Source: Streptomyces lasiicapitis (GTDB lineage: Bacteria; Actinomycetota; Actinomycetes; Streptomycetales; Streptomycetaceae). Taken from it: a stretch of DNA of 64,000 bases. This document shows positions 40,677 to 51,742 of this stretch, piece after piece. The position numbers and the translations under genes were made by a program. Below the pieces are notes generated by a model. The model searched no databases and was not told where the DNA came from. It saw nothing but the letters and a program-made list of their open reading frames with translations. The stretch covers positions 264,833 to 328,832 of the forward strand of contig NZ_BMNG01000008.1 in assembly GCF_014646335.1 (NCBI RefSeq). Reading direction: 5' to 3'. The number at the start of each line of letters is the position of its first letter. The stretch's first letter is position 1.

Positions 40677-40750
40677 CCAGGGGGGTGGGGAGGGCGTCGC
40701 AGGCCTGGGCAACCGCGGCTCGCGGTTCTAGCATGTCGGCCCGTCAGTTT

Positions 40751-40769
40751 GTGTGACGGTTCGTCAGAT
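40751..40769. promoter_or_regulatory. Shared operator, copy 9
   Basis: GTGTGAC-GGTTC-GTCAGAT lies 56 bases before the acyl-CoA dehydrogenase gene at 40826. A further half site CCGTCAG is at 40741. Confidence 0.7.
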
Positions 40770-40825
40770 GCGGAGGCCCGGTAGCGGGTCTCCGGGTCGG
40801 GCGGACCCGGGAGAGGAGCCCGCCG

Positions 40826-42133
40826 ATGGACGCCGCCTGCACCGCGGAACAGGACGAGATCCGCCGCACCCTCCGCGAGGTCGTCACCAAGCACTGCGGC
40901 CCCGACGACGTCAAGGCCGCCGTCCGCACCCCCGCCGGGTACGACACCGGACTGTGGGCCGCCCTCGCCGGCCGCCTCGGCCTGCCCGGCCTCGCCCTGC
41001 CGGAGGCGTACGGGGGCATCGGCTGCGGCACTCTTGAACTCGCCCTCGCCAGTGAGGAATTGGGGAACGGGCTCGCCCCTTCGCCCCTCCTCGCCACCGC
41101 CGGACTCGCCGCGCCCCTCCTCCTCGCCCTCGGTACGTCCCGCCAGCGCACCGCGCTCCTGCCGCGCATCGCCACCGGCGAGCTGACCGCCACCCTCGCC
41201 GTCCCGGGCGCCGCCCTCGCCACCGCACTCGGCCTCGTCGGCGACAACCGCGGCGACTGGTCGGGCGGCGGGCGCGCGGGCGGCGTACAGGCGCGGGTCG
41301 TCGCGGACACCTGGCGGCTGTACGGGCAGGTCGACCAGGTCCTCGACGGGCACAGCGCCGGGCTGCTCCTCGTCGCCGCGCACACCGGCGGCTTCGCCCG
41401 CTCGCGCACGCTGCTGTTCCTCGTACGCGGCGACGCCCCCGGACTCGTCCGCGTACGGCAGACCGCGCTCGACGAGACCCGGCCGCGCGCCCGCCTCGAA
41501 CTCCGGGATGTGGAAGGGGAGTTGGTGGGCGATGGGAGTGGGGTGGTCCATGCGCTGGGTGACGTCGGTGAGCGGGTCGCCGCCCTGCTCGCCGCCGAAG
41601 CCGTCGGCTCCGCCGACCGCGCCCTCGCCCGTACCGTCGCCTACGTCAAGGAACGCGAGCAGTTCGGGAGGGCCATCGGGTCCTTCCAGGCGGTGAAGCA
41701 CCGGCTCGCGGACGTGTATGTGCGGGTGCAGGCGGCTCGGTCGGCTGCCTATTACGCGGCGTGGGCGGCGGGGGAGGGTGGGATGCCCCCGGGCTCCGAC
41801 GGTTCCGGTGCCGCCGATGCGTACGAACGCGTCGGCGGGCTCGCCCTCGCCCAGGGCCTCGACGCCCTGCGCACCGCCGCCGCCGAAGCCGTCCAGCTCC
41901 ACGGCGGCATCGGCTTCACCTGGGAGCACGACGCCCACCTGTACTTCAAGCGGGCGTCCGGCGACGAGCTGCTCTTCGGGCCCGCGCACCGGCTGCGCGC
42001 GTACGCGGCCGAACGTGCCGGGTTGTTCGCGGGCGAGGGGGCGGAGGGTCCACCGGAGACGGCGGAGGCCGCGCCCGCCGTTCGGGTGGACGGGGTCGAC
42101 CGGTCGCGTCCGGTGGACGGGGCGGGCGTCTGA
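40826..42133 (+). CDS. Acyl-CoA dehydrogenase (FadE beta-type, long)
   Basis: The 435-residue protein has the N-terminal helical domain (LGLPGLALPEAYGGIGCGTLE), a divergent middle domain that lacks the usual FAD motif GSDLASL, and a C-terminal domain with REQFGRAIGSFQAVKHRLADVYV and HGGIGFTWEHDAHLYFKRA. These features resemble the beta subunits of heteromeric dehydrogenases, although it is longer than the one at 18968. A low-complexity tail follows residue 395. Its partner is not adjacent. The stop and the next ATG share one base (TGATG). Confidence 0.84.
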   Translation: MDAACTAEQDEIRRTLREVVTKHCGPDDVKAAVRTPAGYDTGLWAALAGRLGLPGLALPEAYGGIGCGTLELALASEELGNGLAPSPLLATAGLAAPLLLALGTSRQRTALLPRIATGELTATLAVPGAALATALGLVGDNRGDWSGGGRAGGVQARVVADTWRLYGQVDQVLDGHSAGLLLVAAHTGGFARSRTLLFLVRGDAPGLVRVRQTALDETRPRARLELRDVEGELVGDGSGVVHALGDVGERVAALLAAEAVGSADRALARTVAYVKEREQFGRAIGSFQAVKHRLADVYVRVQAARSAAYYAAWAAGEGGMPPGSDGSGAADAYERVGGLALAQGLDALRTAAAEAVQLHGGIGFTWEHDAHLYFKRASGDELLFGPAHRLRAYAAERAGLFAGEGAEGPPETAEAAPAVRVDGVDRSRPVDGAGV

Positions 42134-42612
42134 TGGCCCCCGGAGTCGGGCTCCGCATGGTGCGGCGCGTCTCGTCCACCCGCGCCTTCGCCCGCGTCGC
42201 CCCCCGCTTCCTACCCGCCATGGACCGGGCCGTCCACCGCCTCACCCGCGGCAAGGTGCTGCCCAGCGCCCGCATGCTGCCGGGCGTGATCCTCACCGTG
42301 CGGGGCGCGAGGAGCGGGGTCGACCGGCGTACGCCGCTGGCCTGTGTGCCGGAGCCGGATGCCGGGAGCTGGCTGCTCGTCGGGTCCAACTTCGGGCGGC
42401 CGGGGCATCCGGCGTGGACGGCCAATCTGCTCGCCCATCCGGACGCGTCGATCAGCCTGCGCGGCACGGACATCCCGGTTCGGGCGCGGCTGTTGGCGGG
42501 GGAGGAGCGGGCCGCCGCGTGGCGGGCGGCACTCGCGTTCTGGCCGCCGTACGCGACGTACCAGGAACGCGTGGAACGGGAGATCCGGCTGTTCCGCATC
42601 GAGCGGCGGTAG
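42133..42612 (+). CDS. Ddn-like F420-dependent nitroreductase-family protein
   Basis: The 159-residue protein matches the deazaflavin-dependent nitroreductase (Ddn) family. It has the segments LPGVILTVRGARSGVDRRTP and WLLVGSNFGRPGHPAWTANL, and it ends in VEREIRLFRIERR. Ddn proteins reduce quinones or enones with F420H2 at the membrane. It is coupled to the dehydrogenase gene by a TGATG junction and so belongs to the same regulon. It may reduce an intermediate. Confidence 0.85.
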   Translation: MAPGVGLRMVRRVSSTRAFARVAPRFLPAMDRAVHRLTRGKVLPSARMLPGVILTVRGARSGVDRRTPLACVPEPDAGSWLLVGSNFGRPGHPAWTANLLAHPDASISLRGTDIPVRARLLAGEERAAAWRAALAFWPPYATYQERVEREIRLFRIERR

Positions 42613-42627
42613 GCGGCACCCTCGAAG

Positions 42628-42684
42628 ACGTACAGAGGATTCGAGAACGTACAGAGAATTCGAGAACGTACAGAGAACGAGGAC
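42628..42684. repeat. 19-base tandem repeat, three copies
   Basis: ACGTACAGAGRATTCGAGA starts at 42628, 42647 and (partly diverged) 42666. It lies just after the Ddn-like gene and before the long hairpin. It is coding on neither strand. Confidence 0.75.
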
Positions 42685-42696
42685 GTGCGCAGAGCG

Positions 42697-42733
42697 CACG
42701 GCGGCGGATCACCGTCAGTGATCCGCCGCCGTG
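42697..42733. terminator. Perfect 16-base-stem bidirectional terminator
   Basis: CACGGCGGCGGATCAC, loop CGTCA, GTGATCCGCCGCCGTG is a perfect inverted repeat between the converging Ddn-like and TetR genes. Confidence 0.85.
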
Positions 42734-42782
42734 GTGACAGGACTTCGTGCTGCGCGACCCGCGAGCCGCGCCTCTGCTTCGT

Positions 42783-43430
42783 CTACTTGGTCGGCTTCTT
42801 GCCCGTCACGCCCAAATGCACCAACAGCGCCAGGTTCGGCTTCAGTTCGGCCTGCTTGACGCCCCAGGTCTGGAAGCCGCGCTGGTGGGACGCGACCGCC
42901 GCGAGCATCGCGACCAGCGAACCGGCCATCGCCGCCGGGCTCACGTCCTTGTCGACCTTGCCCTTGGACTGGAGCTCCTTGACGGTGTCCGTAAGGGAGT
43001 TGTTCACCGAGTTGAGGATCTTCATCCGGATCTTGTAGAAGCGTTTGTCGCCCTCGGCGGCACCGAGGTCGACCACCCGGAGGATCGCGTCGTTCTTCCG
43101 CCAGAAGTCGAGGAACCCGTCGACCAGGTCCTGTGAGGTCTGCCAGCCCGCCTTGCCGACCCAGGAGCGGCCTTCGAGGAGGTGCGTCAACTGCGCACCC
43201 TCGGCGGCCATTTGCTCGGCGATCTCCAGGACGGCGCCCTCGACGTCCGGGAAGTACTGGTAGAACGTCGCGGGCGAAGTGCCCGCCTTCCGGGCGACGT
43301 CGATGACTTTGACGTCCCGGTAGGGCGAGGAGCTGAGCATCTCGCTCAGGCATTCAAGCAGTTTCTGACGTGTCGCCTGACCACGTCGACCGGCCACACG
43401 GCCGTCGACGGTACGTACCTGTCCTGTCAT
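42783..43430 (-). CDS. TetR-family regulator, candidate master of the catabolic regulon
   Basis: The 215-residue protein has an N-terminal TetR helix-turn-helix (VKVIDVARKAGTSPATFYQYF, recognition helix in SPATFYQYF) and a long ligand domain with WRKNDAILRVVDLGAAEGD. Acyl-CoA-responsive TetR proteins such as KstR and FadR act as repressors relieved by CoA esters. It is the only complete TetR gene in the window and sits amid the operator-bearing genes. No copy of the shared operator is found in its own promoter, so it may not autoregulate. The link to the operators is inference. Confidence 0.88.
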   Translation of the reverse strand: MTGQVRTVDGRVAGRRGQATRQKLLECLSEMLSSSPYRDVKVIDVARKAGTSPATFYQYFPDVEGAVLEIAEQMAAEGAQLTHLLEGRSWVGKAGWQTSQDLVDGFLDFWRKNDAILRVVDLGAAEGDKRFYKIRMKILNSVNNSLTDTVKELQSKGKVDKDVSPAAMAGSLVAMLAAVASHQRGFQTWGVKQAELKPNLALLVHLGVTGKKPTK

Positions 43431-43701
43431 GCCGTCAGCTTACCGAGGGGTGATCGGAGCGCGATTCGGCCGAGTGCAAATGGGGTTGAAGGGGTGCCAG
43501 AGGGGTCCCGCGCCGTCCTGTGCGCCCTTCTGTGCGAGGTGCCACTGCCGCGTACCACGGGGCGTGCCGCCGGACCCCCGGTCCGCGACAATTGGCCAAG
43601 TGTTCGAATTGATGTGCTGCGGCCCCGGAGGGGTGCGGCTAGCTTGACTGTGACGGAGGCCACAGGAGGGCCCTCCGCGGTCGAAGCGAGGGAACGGTCT
43701 C

Positions 43702-44484
43702 ATGGAATTCGCGGAAGGCGTCCCTTGCTGGGTGGACGTGATGCTCCCCGACGTCGAGGGCGGCAAGCGCTTCTACGGCGAACTCTTCGGCTGGACCTTC
43801 GACGAGGGCGCGGGGGAGGGGTACGGCAACTACGTCCAGGCGAGCCTCGGCGGCGAGCCCGTCGCCGCGCTCGCTCCCAAGCGGGACGGCCGCATGCCCA
43901 CCGCCTGGACGGTCTACCTGGCCGCCCCGGACGCCGCCGCGCTCGCCGGGCGGATCGGCCGCGCCGGCGGGCAGATGATCATGGACCCGATGCCGGTGGG
44001 ACCGTTCGGCACGATGGGGCTCGCCGCCGACCCCGAGGGCGCCGTCTTCGGCCTCTGGCAGGCGGGCACGCACCAGGGCTTCGGCAGGCAGCGCGAGCCC
44101 GGCAGCTTCTGCTGGACCGAGCTGTACGCCCGCGACAAGGACGCCGTCGACCCCTTCTACGAGGGCGTCTTCGGCTACGGCGGACAGGACGTCGGCGACC
44201 TGGAGGAGGACTTCCGCATCTGGTCGCCCGCCGGGGCGACGACCGGGCCCGAGTCCGCGATCGGCGGCCGCGCCCTCATGGGCGACGACTTCCCCGTCGA
44301 GATGCCCCCGCACTTCCTCAACTACTTCGTCGTCACCGACTGCGACGCCGCCGTCGCGACGGCCCGCAGGCTCGGCGGCCGCGTGCGCGACGAGCCGGTG
44401 GACACGCCGTACGGACGCATCTCCGTGCTCGTGGACAACCAAGGAGCCGCTTTCGCCGTCCTCCAGGAGCCGGACCAGGCGTGA
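43702..44484 (+). CDS. Two-domain VOC (glyoxalase/dioxygenase-fold) protein
   Basis: This 260-residue protein is two tandem VOC domains: residues 5-120 (GVPCWVDVMLPDVEGGKRFY, then GRMPTAWTVYL) and 135-258 (GSFCWTELYARDKDAVDPFYEGVFGY, then FLNYFVVTDCDAAVATARRLG). It resembles the Cfp30B-type proteins of actinomycetes. Metal-binding residues are only partly conserved, so catalysis is uncertain. A single gene with 217 bases to the kinase gene. Confidence 0.85.
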   Translation: MEFAEGVPCWVDVMLPDVEGGKRFYGELFGWTFDEGAGEGYGNYVQASLGGEPVAALAPKRDGRMPTAWTVYLAAPDAAALAGRIGRAGGQMIMDPMPVGPFGTMGLAADPEGAVFGLWQAGTHQGFGRQREPGSFCWTELYARDKDAVDPFYEGVFGYGGQDVGDLEEDFRIWSPAGATTGPESAIGGRALMGDDFPVEMPPHFLNYFVVTDCDAAVATARRLGGRVRDEPVDTPYGRISVLVDNQGAAFAVLQEPDQA

Positions 44485-44677
44485 CGCGAGGGCCCGATGG
44501 CCCTATTGATGTACCCGTACGTCACCTTTGTCCCGAAACGGCCCGATGTTGCCCCGGGTTCGCAACCGTGGGCCGAGCCAGGAAGAATCAGGGTGCGTGC
44601 CGCCGTAGCGGCTCGGTGGTGAGACGCTGCACGGGGCTGCTCCAAGCGGTGGCCGCGTACGGGGAGGTGGCAGGCAA

Positions 44678-47224
<2,547 letters not shown>

Positions 47225-47356
47225 CCGGCGCCGCCGCCGTGCGTGACGGCCGTCGTGCCGGCACGGAAGGGGCTCAGTACGGCGGCCGTCGCCTCGACGC
47301 TACGCCGTACGCGTGACGGTCGCCATGTGAGGCAGCACCACCCGGTCCGCGGAGGC

Positions 47357-48160
47357 TTACCGCGTCCGGTAACCCCCACCCCGCCCGCGCGAAGCGAACA
47401 GTTCCGCCTGCTCGGCCGGGCTCGCGTTGCCCAGCGCGATCAGGTGCGCCGCATGGCCCATCGCCTGCCCCCGGGCGACCTCCTTGGCCGACCAAACGGC
47501 CCGCACCGTGCCCTGCACGGCCTCCGTGGGGAAGGAAGCGATGGTCGAGGCGGCCCGAACCGCCGCGGCAAGGACCCCCTCCCCGGACGCCACCACCTCC
47601 GACACGAGCCCGATCTCGTACGCCCGCCGAGCGGAAACCCGTTCGGCCGTCCCCATCAGGGACATCCGCGCGACCTCCCCGAACGGCATCCGCTGCGCCA
47701 TCGAGATGGCCTCGTACGCGCTGACCATCCCGTACGTCGTATGCGGATCGAAGAACGTGGCGTGCTCCGCCGCGATCACGAACTCGGCCTCGCCGATCAG
47801 ATAGAAGGCACCGCCGCACGCCATCCCGTTGACGGCGGCGATCACCGGCTTCCACAGATCGTTGGCCTTGGGCCCGAGGGTGAGGAGCGGATCGTCGATC
47901 GTGTACGGCGACGACGGCTGCGGCACGTCGGTGTCGCGGTCGATGCCCGTGCAGAACGCGCGCTCGCCCGCGCCGGTCACCACGACCGCCCGCACCGAGT
48001 CGTCGTACCTGAACTCCCGCCACGTGGCGGCCAGTTCGGCCGCCATGGCCAGTGTCACGGCGTTGTGCCGCTCCGGGCGGTCAAGGGTCACCACGGCCAC
48101 GCCGGTCGCCGCGTCCCGCTCCGCCCGCAGCCCGGCCTCCGCCGGCTTCGCCGCCGTCAC
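47357..48160 (-). CDS. Enoyl-CoA hydratase/isomerase-family protein (divergent)
   Basis: The 267-residue crotonase-fold protein has VAVVTLDRPERHNAVT, GAGERAFCTGIDRDTD and NGMACGGAFYLIGEAEFVIA. The oxyanion-hole Gly is kept but the usual catalytic Glu positions read FDPHTTYGMVSAYE, so its reaction may differ from simple hydration. The GTG at 48160 overlaps the DUF35 stop by 4 bases (GTGA), making it the last gene of the Ltp-DUF35-crotonase operon. Confidence 0.85.
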   Translation of the reverse strand: MTAAKPAEAGLRAERDAATGVAVVTLDRPERHNAVTLAMAAELAATWREFRYDDSVRAVVVTGAGERAFCTGIDRDTDVPQPSSPYTIDDPLLTLGPKANDLWKPVIAAVNGMACGGAFYLIGEAEFVIAAEHATFFDPHTTYGMVSAYEAISMAQRMPFGEVARMSLMGTAERVSARRAYEIGLVSEVVASGEGVLAAAVRAASTIASFPTEAVQGTVRAVWSAKEVARGQAMGHAAHLIALGNASPAEQAELFASRGRGGGYRTR

Positions 48161-48612
48161 GACCGCTCCAGGACCCACTGCGGGACCACGACGCCACCCC
48201 ACTCCGCGAACACCGCCTGCACGCGCGCCCCGATGCGGAGCCGCTCCGGCGGCACGGAGTTCGGCGGTGCGCCCGCCGCCGTGACCAGGTTTCCGGCCAG
48301 GCGGATGCGGGGGGCGTCGGTGAGTTCGACGAGTACGGCGTTGTACGGGGCGAACTCGGCGTACGCCGGGAGGAGCGGGGGGTGGGGCACGACGTACGAC
48401 CAGATGCGGGCCTTGCCGGTCATCTTGCGCCACTCGGTGTCGAAGGACTGGCAGTGCGGGCAGCACGGCCGTGGCGGCCACCGGAGCTCGCCGCAGGCGG
48501 GCTTTGCGCATGCCTGTATGCGGAGTTCGCCTCGGGCGGCGTATTCCCAGAACGGGGTGCCGTCGTCGTCCGCGACTGGGGTGAGTAGGGGGGCCGGTTT
48601 CGCGTCTGCCAT
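48157..48612 (-). CDS. DUF35 OB-fold/zinc-ribbon partner protein
   Basis: The 151-residue protein has the N-terminal helix DDGTPFWEYAARGELRIQ, zinc-ribbon cysteines (C-x4-C then C-x2-C in CCPHCQ) and the OB strand FAPYNAVLVELTDAPRIR. ATG 48612 follows GAGGCGAGCAAC. It lies between the Ltp-like gene (61-base gap) and the crotonase gene (4-base overlap). The arrangement matches Ltp2-ChsH2-type aldolase complexes of steroid side-chain degradation. Confidence 0.87.
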   Translation of the reverse strand: MADAKPAPLLTPVADDDGTPFWEYAARGELRIQACAKPACGELRWPPRPCCPHCQSFDTEWRKMTGKARIWSYVVPHPPLLPAYAEFAPYNAVLVELTDAPRIRLAGNLVTAAGAPPNSVPPERLRIGARVQAVFAEWGGVVVPQWVLERS

Positions 48613-48673
48613 GTTGCTCGCCTCTTCCGTCTGCGGGTCGGTTGGTGGCTGGTCGCGCAGTTCCCCGCGCCCC

Positions 48674-49843
48674 TTAGGGGGCACGTAGCAGTACCGCGGA
48701 CGTAGGCACCCCTTCTCCCGCCGTCACCAAACACGTCGCCGCGTCCGGCACCTGTGCCGTGCTCGTGCCCCGCAGTTGCTTCACGCCCTCGGTGATGAGG
48801 TTGAAGCCGTGGACGTACGCCTCGCTGAGGCCGCCGCCCGCCGTGTTGAGGGGGAGGCGGCCGCCGATCTCCAGTGCGCCGCCCTCCGTGAACGCCCCGC
48901 CCTCGCCGCGGCCGCAGAAGCCGTAGCCCTCCAGGGAGAGGGGGATGAGAGGGGTGAAGGCGTCGTAGATCTGGGCGACGTCGACGTCCTGGGGGCCGAA
49001 GTCGGCCTGCTTCCAGAGGTGGCGGGCGGCCGTCCAGGCGGGGCCCGACAGCGGGTCGTCGTTCCAGTAGTTGACCATGCCGTGGTGCTGCGCGGGCAGC
49101 CCCTGCGCGACGGAGTGGACGTACACGGGACGCTGCCGGCAGTCGCGCGCCCGCTCGGCCGAGACGAGCACACACGCCAATGCCCCGTCCGTCTCAAGGC
49201 AGTTGTCGAAGAGGCAGAGCGGCTCGCTGATCCAGCGCGAGGTCATATACATGTCCCGGGTCAGCGGGCGTTCGTACATCATCGCGGCGGGATTCTGGTT
49301 GGCGCGGTTGCGGCAGGCGAGGGCGACGTTGAAGAGGTGGTCGCGGGTGGCGCCGTACTCGTGCATGTAGCGGCGCGTCAGCAACGCGATCTCGTCGGCG
49401 GGCCGGAGCAGGCCGAAGGGGCGCGTCCACTGGGCGGGCGTGGGGAGTTGGACGGCGGTGTTCCGCCAAGGCCGCGGCCCGCTGCCGCGCTTGCGCGAGC
49501 GCCAGGCCACGCCCACGCTCGCCTGCCCGGTGGCGATCGCGGCGGCCAGGTGCGCGAGCGTGGCGCACGAACCACCGCCCCCGTACCCGACCTTGCTGAA
49601 GAAGGTGACGTCCCCGGCGCCGATCGCCTTGGCCACCTCGACCTCGTCGGTCTCCTCCATCGTGTACGAGGCGAACGCGTCCACCTCGGACGCCGCGATG
49701 CCCGCGTCGTCGAGCGCAGCGACGATCGCCCGGCACGCCAACGTCTTCTCGCTCTCGGGCAGTTGCTTGGCGAAGGAGGTCTGTCCGATCCCCGCTATCG
49801 CTGTGGCGTCCTTGAGTGACGAAGCCATGTGGGTAGGAGCCAT
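48674..49843 (-). CDS. Ltp-type thiolase-fold protein (probable aldolase)
   Basis: The 389-residue protein has ATAIAGIGQTSFAKQLPESE, IYDAFTPLIPLSLEGYGFCG and EGGAFTEGG as in Ltp/SCPx thiolase-like proteins. The nucleophile position reads GYGGGGSCATL, so the canonical CATG motif is shifted or lost; a Cys three residues later could be a remnant. ATG 49843 follows GGAGGT by 7 bases. It leads an operon with DUF35 and crotonase genes and is divergent from the FadD3-like ligase. Confidence 0.86.
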   Translation of the reverse strand: MAPTHMASSLKDATAIAGIGQTSFAKQLPESEKTLACRAIVAALDDAGIAASEVDAFASYTMEETDEVEVAKAIGAGDVTFFSKVGYGGGGSCATLAHLAAAIATGQASVGVAWRSRKRGSGPRPWRNTAVQLPTPAQWTRPFGLLRPADEIALLTRRYMHEYGATRDHLFNVALACRNRANQNPAAMMYERPLTRDMYMTSRWISEPLCLFDNCLETDGALACVLVSAERARDCRQRPVYVHSVAQGLPAQHHGMVNYWNDDPLSGPAWTAARHLWKQADFGPQDVDVAQIYDAFTPLIPLSLEGYGFCGRGEGGAFTEGGALEIGGRLPLNTAGGGLSEAYVHGFNLITEGVKQLRGTSTAQVPDAATCLVTAGEGVPTSAVLLRAP

Positions 49844-49881
49844 GGCGTGCACCTCCGCGTCGCGTCGTGGCGAGCCCTCGC

Positions 49882-49900
49882 TGCTGACAGCGCGTCAGGC
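49882..49900. promoter_or_regulatory. Shared operator, copy 10
   Basis: TGCTGAC-AGCGC-GTCAGGC lies 38 bases upstream of the Ltp-like gene (minus strand) and forms a pair with copy 11 (27 bases centre to centre). Confidence 0.6.
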
Positions 49901-49908
49901 TACCGCTA

Positions 49909-49927
49909 ATCTGACGGATAGTCAGGT
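49909..49927. promoter_or_regulatory. Shared operator, copy 11
   Basis: ATCTGAC-GGATA-GTCAGGT lies 52 bases before the FadD3-like ligase start on the plus strand, between two divergent catabolic operons. Confidence 0.72.
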
Positions 49928-49979
49928 AGTGGGGCAGTGGCGGCCGGTCAGTGGACGGCGGCTCGGCAAAGGGGGAGCG

Positions 49980-51611
49980 ATGCGCGGCGACCTGGAGTGG
50001 GGCAGCGTGCCGGGACTGGTCCGGGCGGCGGCCGAGCGGTACGCGGACCGGGAGGCGGTCGTCGAGGGCCGCACCCGCGTGACGTACCGCGAACTCGGCG
50101 ACCGGATCGAACGGGCCACCGCAGCCTGCATGGCGAGCGGCGTCGCCCCCGGCGACCGCGTCGCCGTCTGGGCCCCCAACACCCTCGACTGGATCGTCTC
50201 CGCCCTCGGCGCCGTCGGCGCGGGCGCGGTCCTCGTGCCGCTCAACACCCGCTTCAAGGGCGCCGAGGCCGCGTACGTCCTCACGCGCTCACGGGCGAAG
50301 CTGCTGTTCATCACCGGTACGTTTCTGGGGACTTCGTACGTGGCGTCGCTGCGGCGCGCGGCGGCCGACGGCCCCGGAGCCGGGCCGTTGCCCGGGTTGC
50401 CCCACCTGGAGGAGGTGGTCGTCCTCGCCGACGACGCCCCCGAGGACTTCCGCACCTGGAAGGACTTCCTGGCGAGCGGCGACACCGTCACGGCCGATGC
50501 CGTACGGACGCGGGCGGCGGCCATCTCCGGGGACTGGCCCTCCGACATCAACTTCACGTCCGGCACCACGGGCCGCCCCAAGGGCGCCGTCATCACGCAC
50601 GCCCAGACCCTGCGCTGCTACGCGATCTGGAGCGAGCTCGCCGGGCTGCGCGAGGGCGACCGCTATCTGATCGTGAACCCCTTCTTCCACACCTTCGGCT
50701 ACAAGGCCGGCATCATCGCCTGCCTGATGCGGGGCGCCACGATGATCCCCCAGCCGGTCTTCAACGTGGACACGGCCCTCGCCAACATCGCCGCCGAACG
50801 CATCTCGGTCCTGCCGGGACCGCCCACCCTGCACCAGTCACTCCTGGACCACCCGGCCCGGGACGCCCACGACCTCTCGGCGCTGCGCCTGGTCGTGACC
50901 GGCGCGGCGGTGGTCCCCCTGCGCCTCGTAGAACGCCTCCGCACCGAGTTGAGGATTGCCACCGTGCTCACCGCGTACGGCCTCTCCGAGGCCGGCGGCA
51001 TCGTCACGATGTGCCGCAGGGGTGATCCGGCGGAGGTCATCGCGGCCACGTCGGGCCGCGCGATCCCCGACACGGAGGTCCGCGTGGTCTCGGCCGCCGG
51101 TGACCCCTTGCCCCCGGGCAGCCCGGGGGAGGTCCTGGTCCGCGGCCACAACACCATGAGCGGCTACTTCGAGGACCCCCACGAGACCGCGAAGGTCCTC
51201 ACCCCCGACGGCTGGCTGCACACAGGCGACGTAGGCGTCCTGGACGAGACCGGCAACCTCCGCATCACCGACCGCATCAAGGACATGTTCATCGTCGGCG
51301 GCTTCAACGCCTACCCCGCCGAGATCGAGCAACTCCTCGGCCTGCACCCCCAGGTGGCCGACGTCGCCGTCATCGGCGTCCCCGACGCCCGCCTCGGCGA
51401 GGTCGGCAAGGCGTACGTCGTACGGCGCTCGGCGTCCTCCGCCCTCACCGCGGACGACCTGATCGCGTGGGCACGGCGGGAGATGGCCAACTACAAGGTG
51501 CCGCGGGAGGTCGAGTTCGTGCCGGAACTCCCCCGGAACGCCAGCGGGAAGGTGGTGAAGGGGGAGCTGCGGCACCTCGGGGCCCGGGGTGCGGACAGCC
51601 GTCGCTGCTGA
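49980..51611 (+). CDS. FadD3-like acyl-CoA synthetase
   Basis: The 543-residue AMP-forming ligase has the P-loop NFTSGTTGRPKG, the motif YGLSEAGGIV, hinge KDMFIVGGFNAYPAEIEQL and the C-terminal catalytic Lys in NASGKVVKGEL. By eye it is nearer FadD3 (which activates a steroid ring propanoate) than fatty-acid ligases, but that was not tested. ATG 49980 follows GGGGGAGCG. It is a single plus-strand gene divergent from the Ltp operon. Confidence 0.86.
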   Translation: MRGDLEWGSVPGLVRAAAERYADREAVVEGRTRVTYRELGDRIERATAACMASGVAPGDRVAVWAPNTLDWIVSALGAVGAGAVLVPLNTRFKGAEAAYVLTRSRAKLLFITGTFLGTSYVASLRRAAADGPGAGPLPGLPHLEEVVVLADDAPEDFRTWKDFLASGDTVTADAVRTRAAAISGDWPSDINFTSGTTGRPKGAVITHAQTLRCYAIWSELAGLREGDRYLIVNPFFHTFGYKAGIIACLMRGATMIPQPVFNVDTALANIAAERISVLPGPPTLHQSLLDHPARDAHDLSALRLVVTGAAVVPLRLVERLRTELRIATVLTAYGLSEAGGIVTMCRRGDPAEVIAATSGRAIPDTEVRVVSAAGDPLPPGSPGEVLVRGHNTMSGYFEDPHETAKVLTPDGWLHTGDVGVLDETGNLRITDRIKDMFIVGGFNAYPAEIEQLLGLHPQVADVAVIGVPDARLGEVGKAYVVRRSASSALTADDLIAWARREMANYKVPREVEFVPELPRNASGKVVKGELRHLGARGADSRRC

Positions 51612-51742
51612 TGTCGCCGCGAGGGCGTCGCTCGTACACTCGTACGAGAGGAATGTTGCCCGCGCACTCGTACGAGTGGCGATACCGTCATACAGGTAGG
51701 ACGCAGCATCCCCTCTTGCACGATCTCCTCATGGGAGCAGTC

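Noticed and set aside
42628..42684. CRISPR array
   Set aside because: The three repeats are contiguous 19-mers with no spacers, and there are no cas genes.
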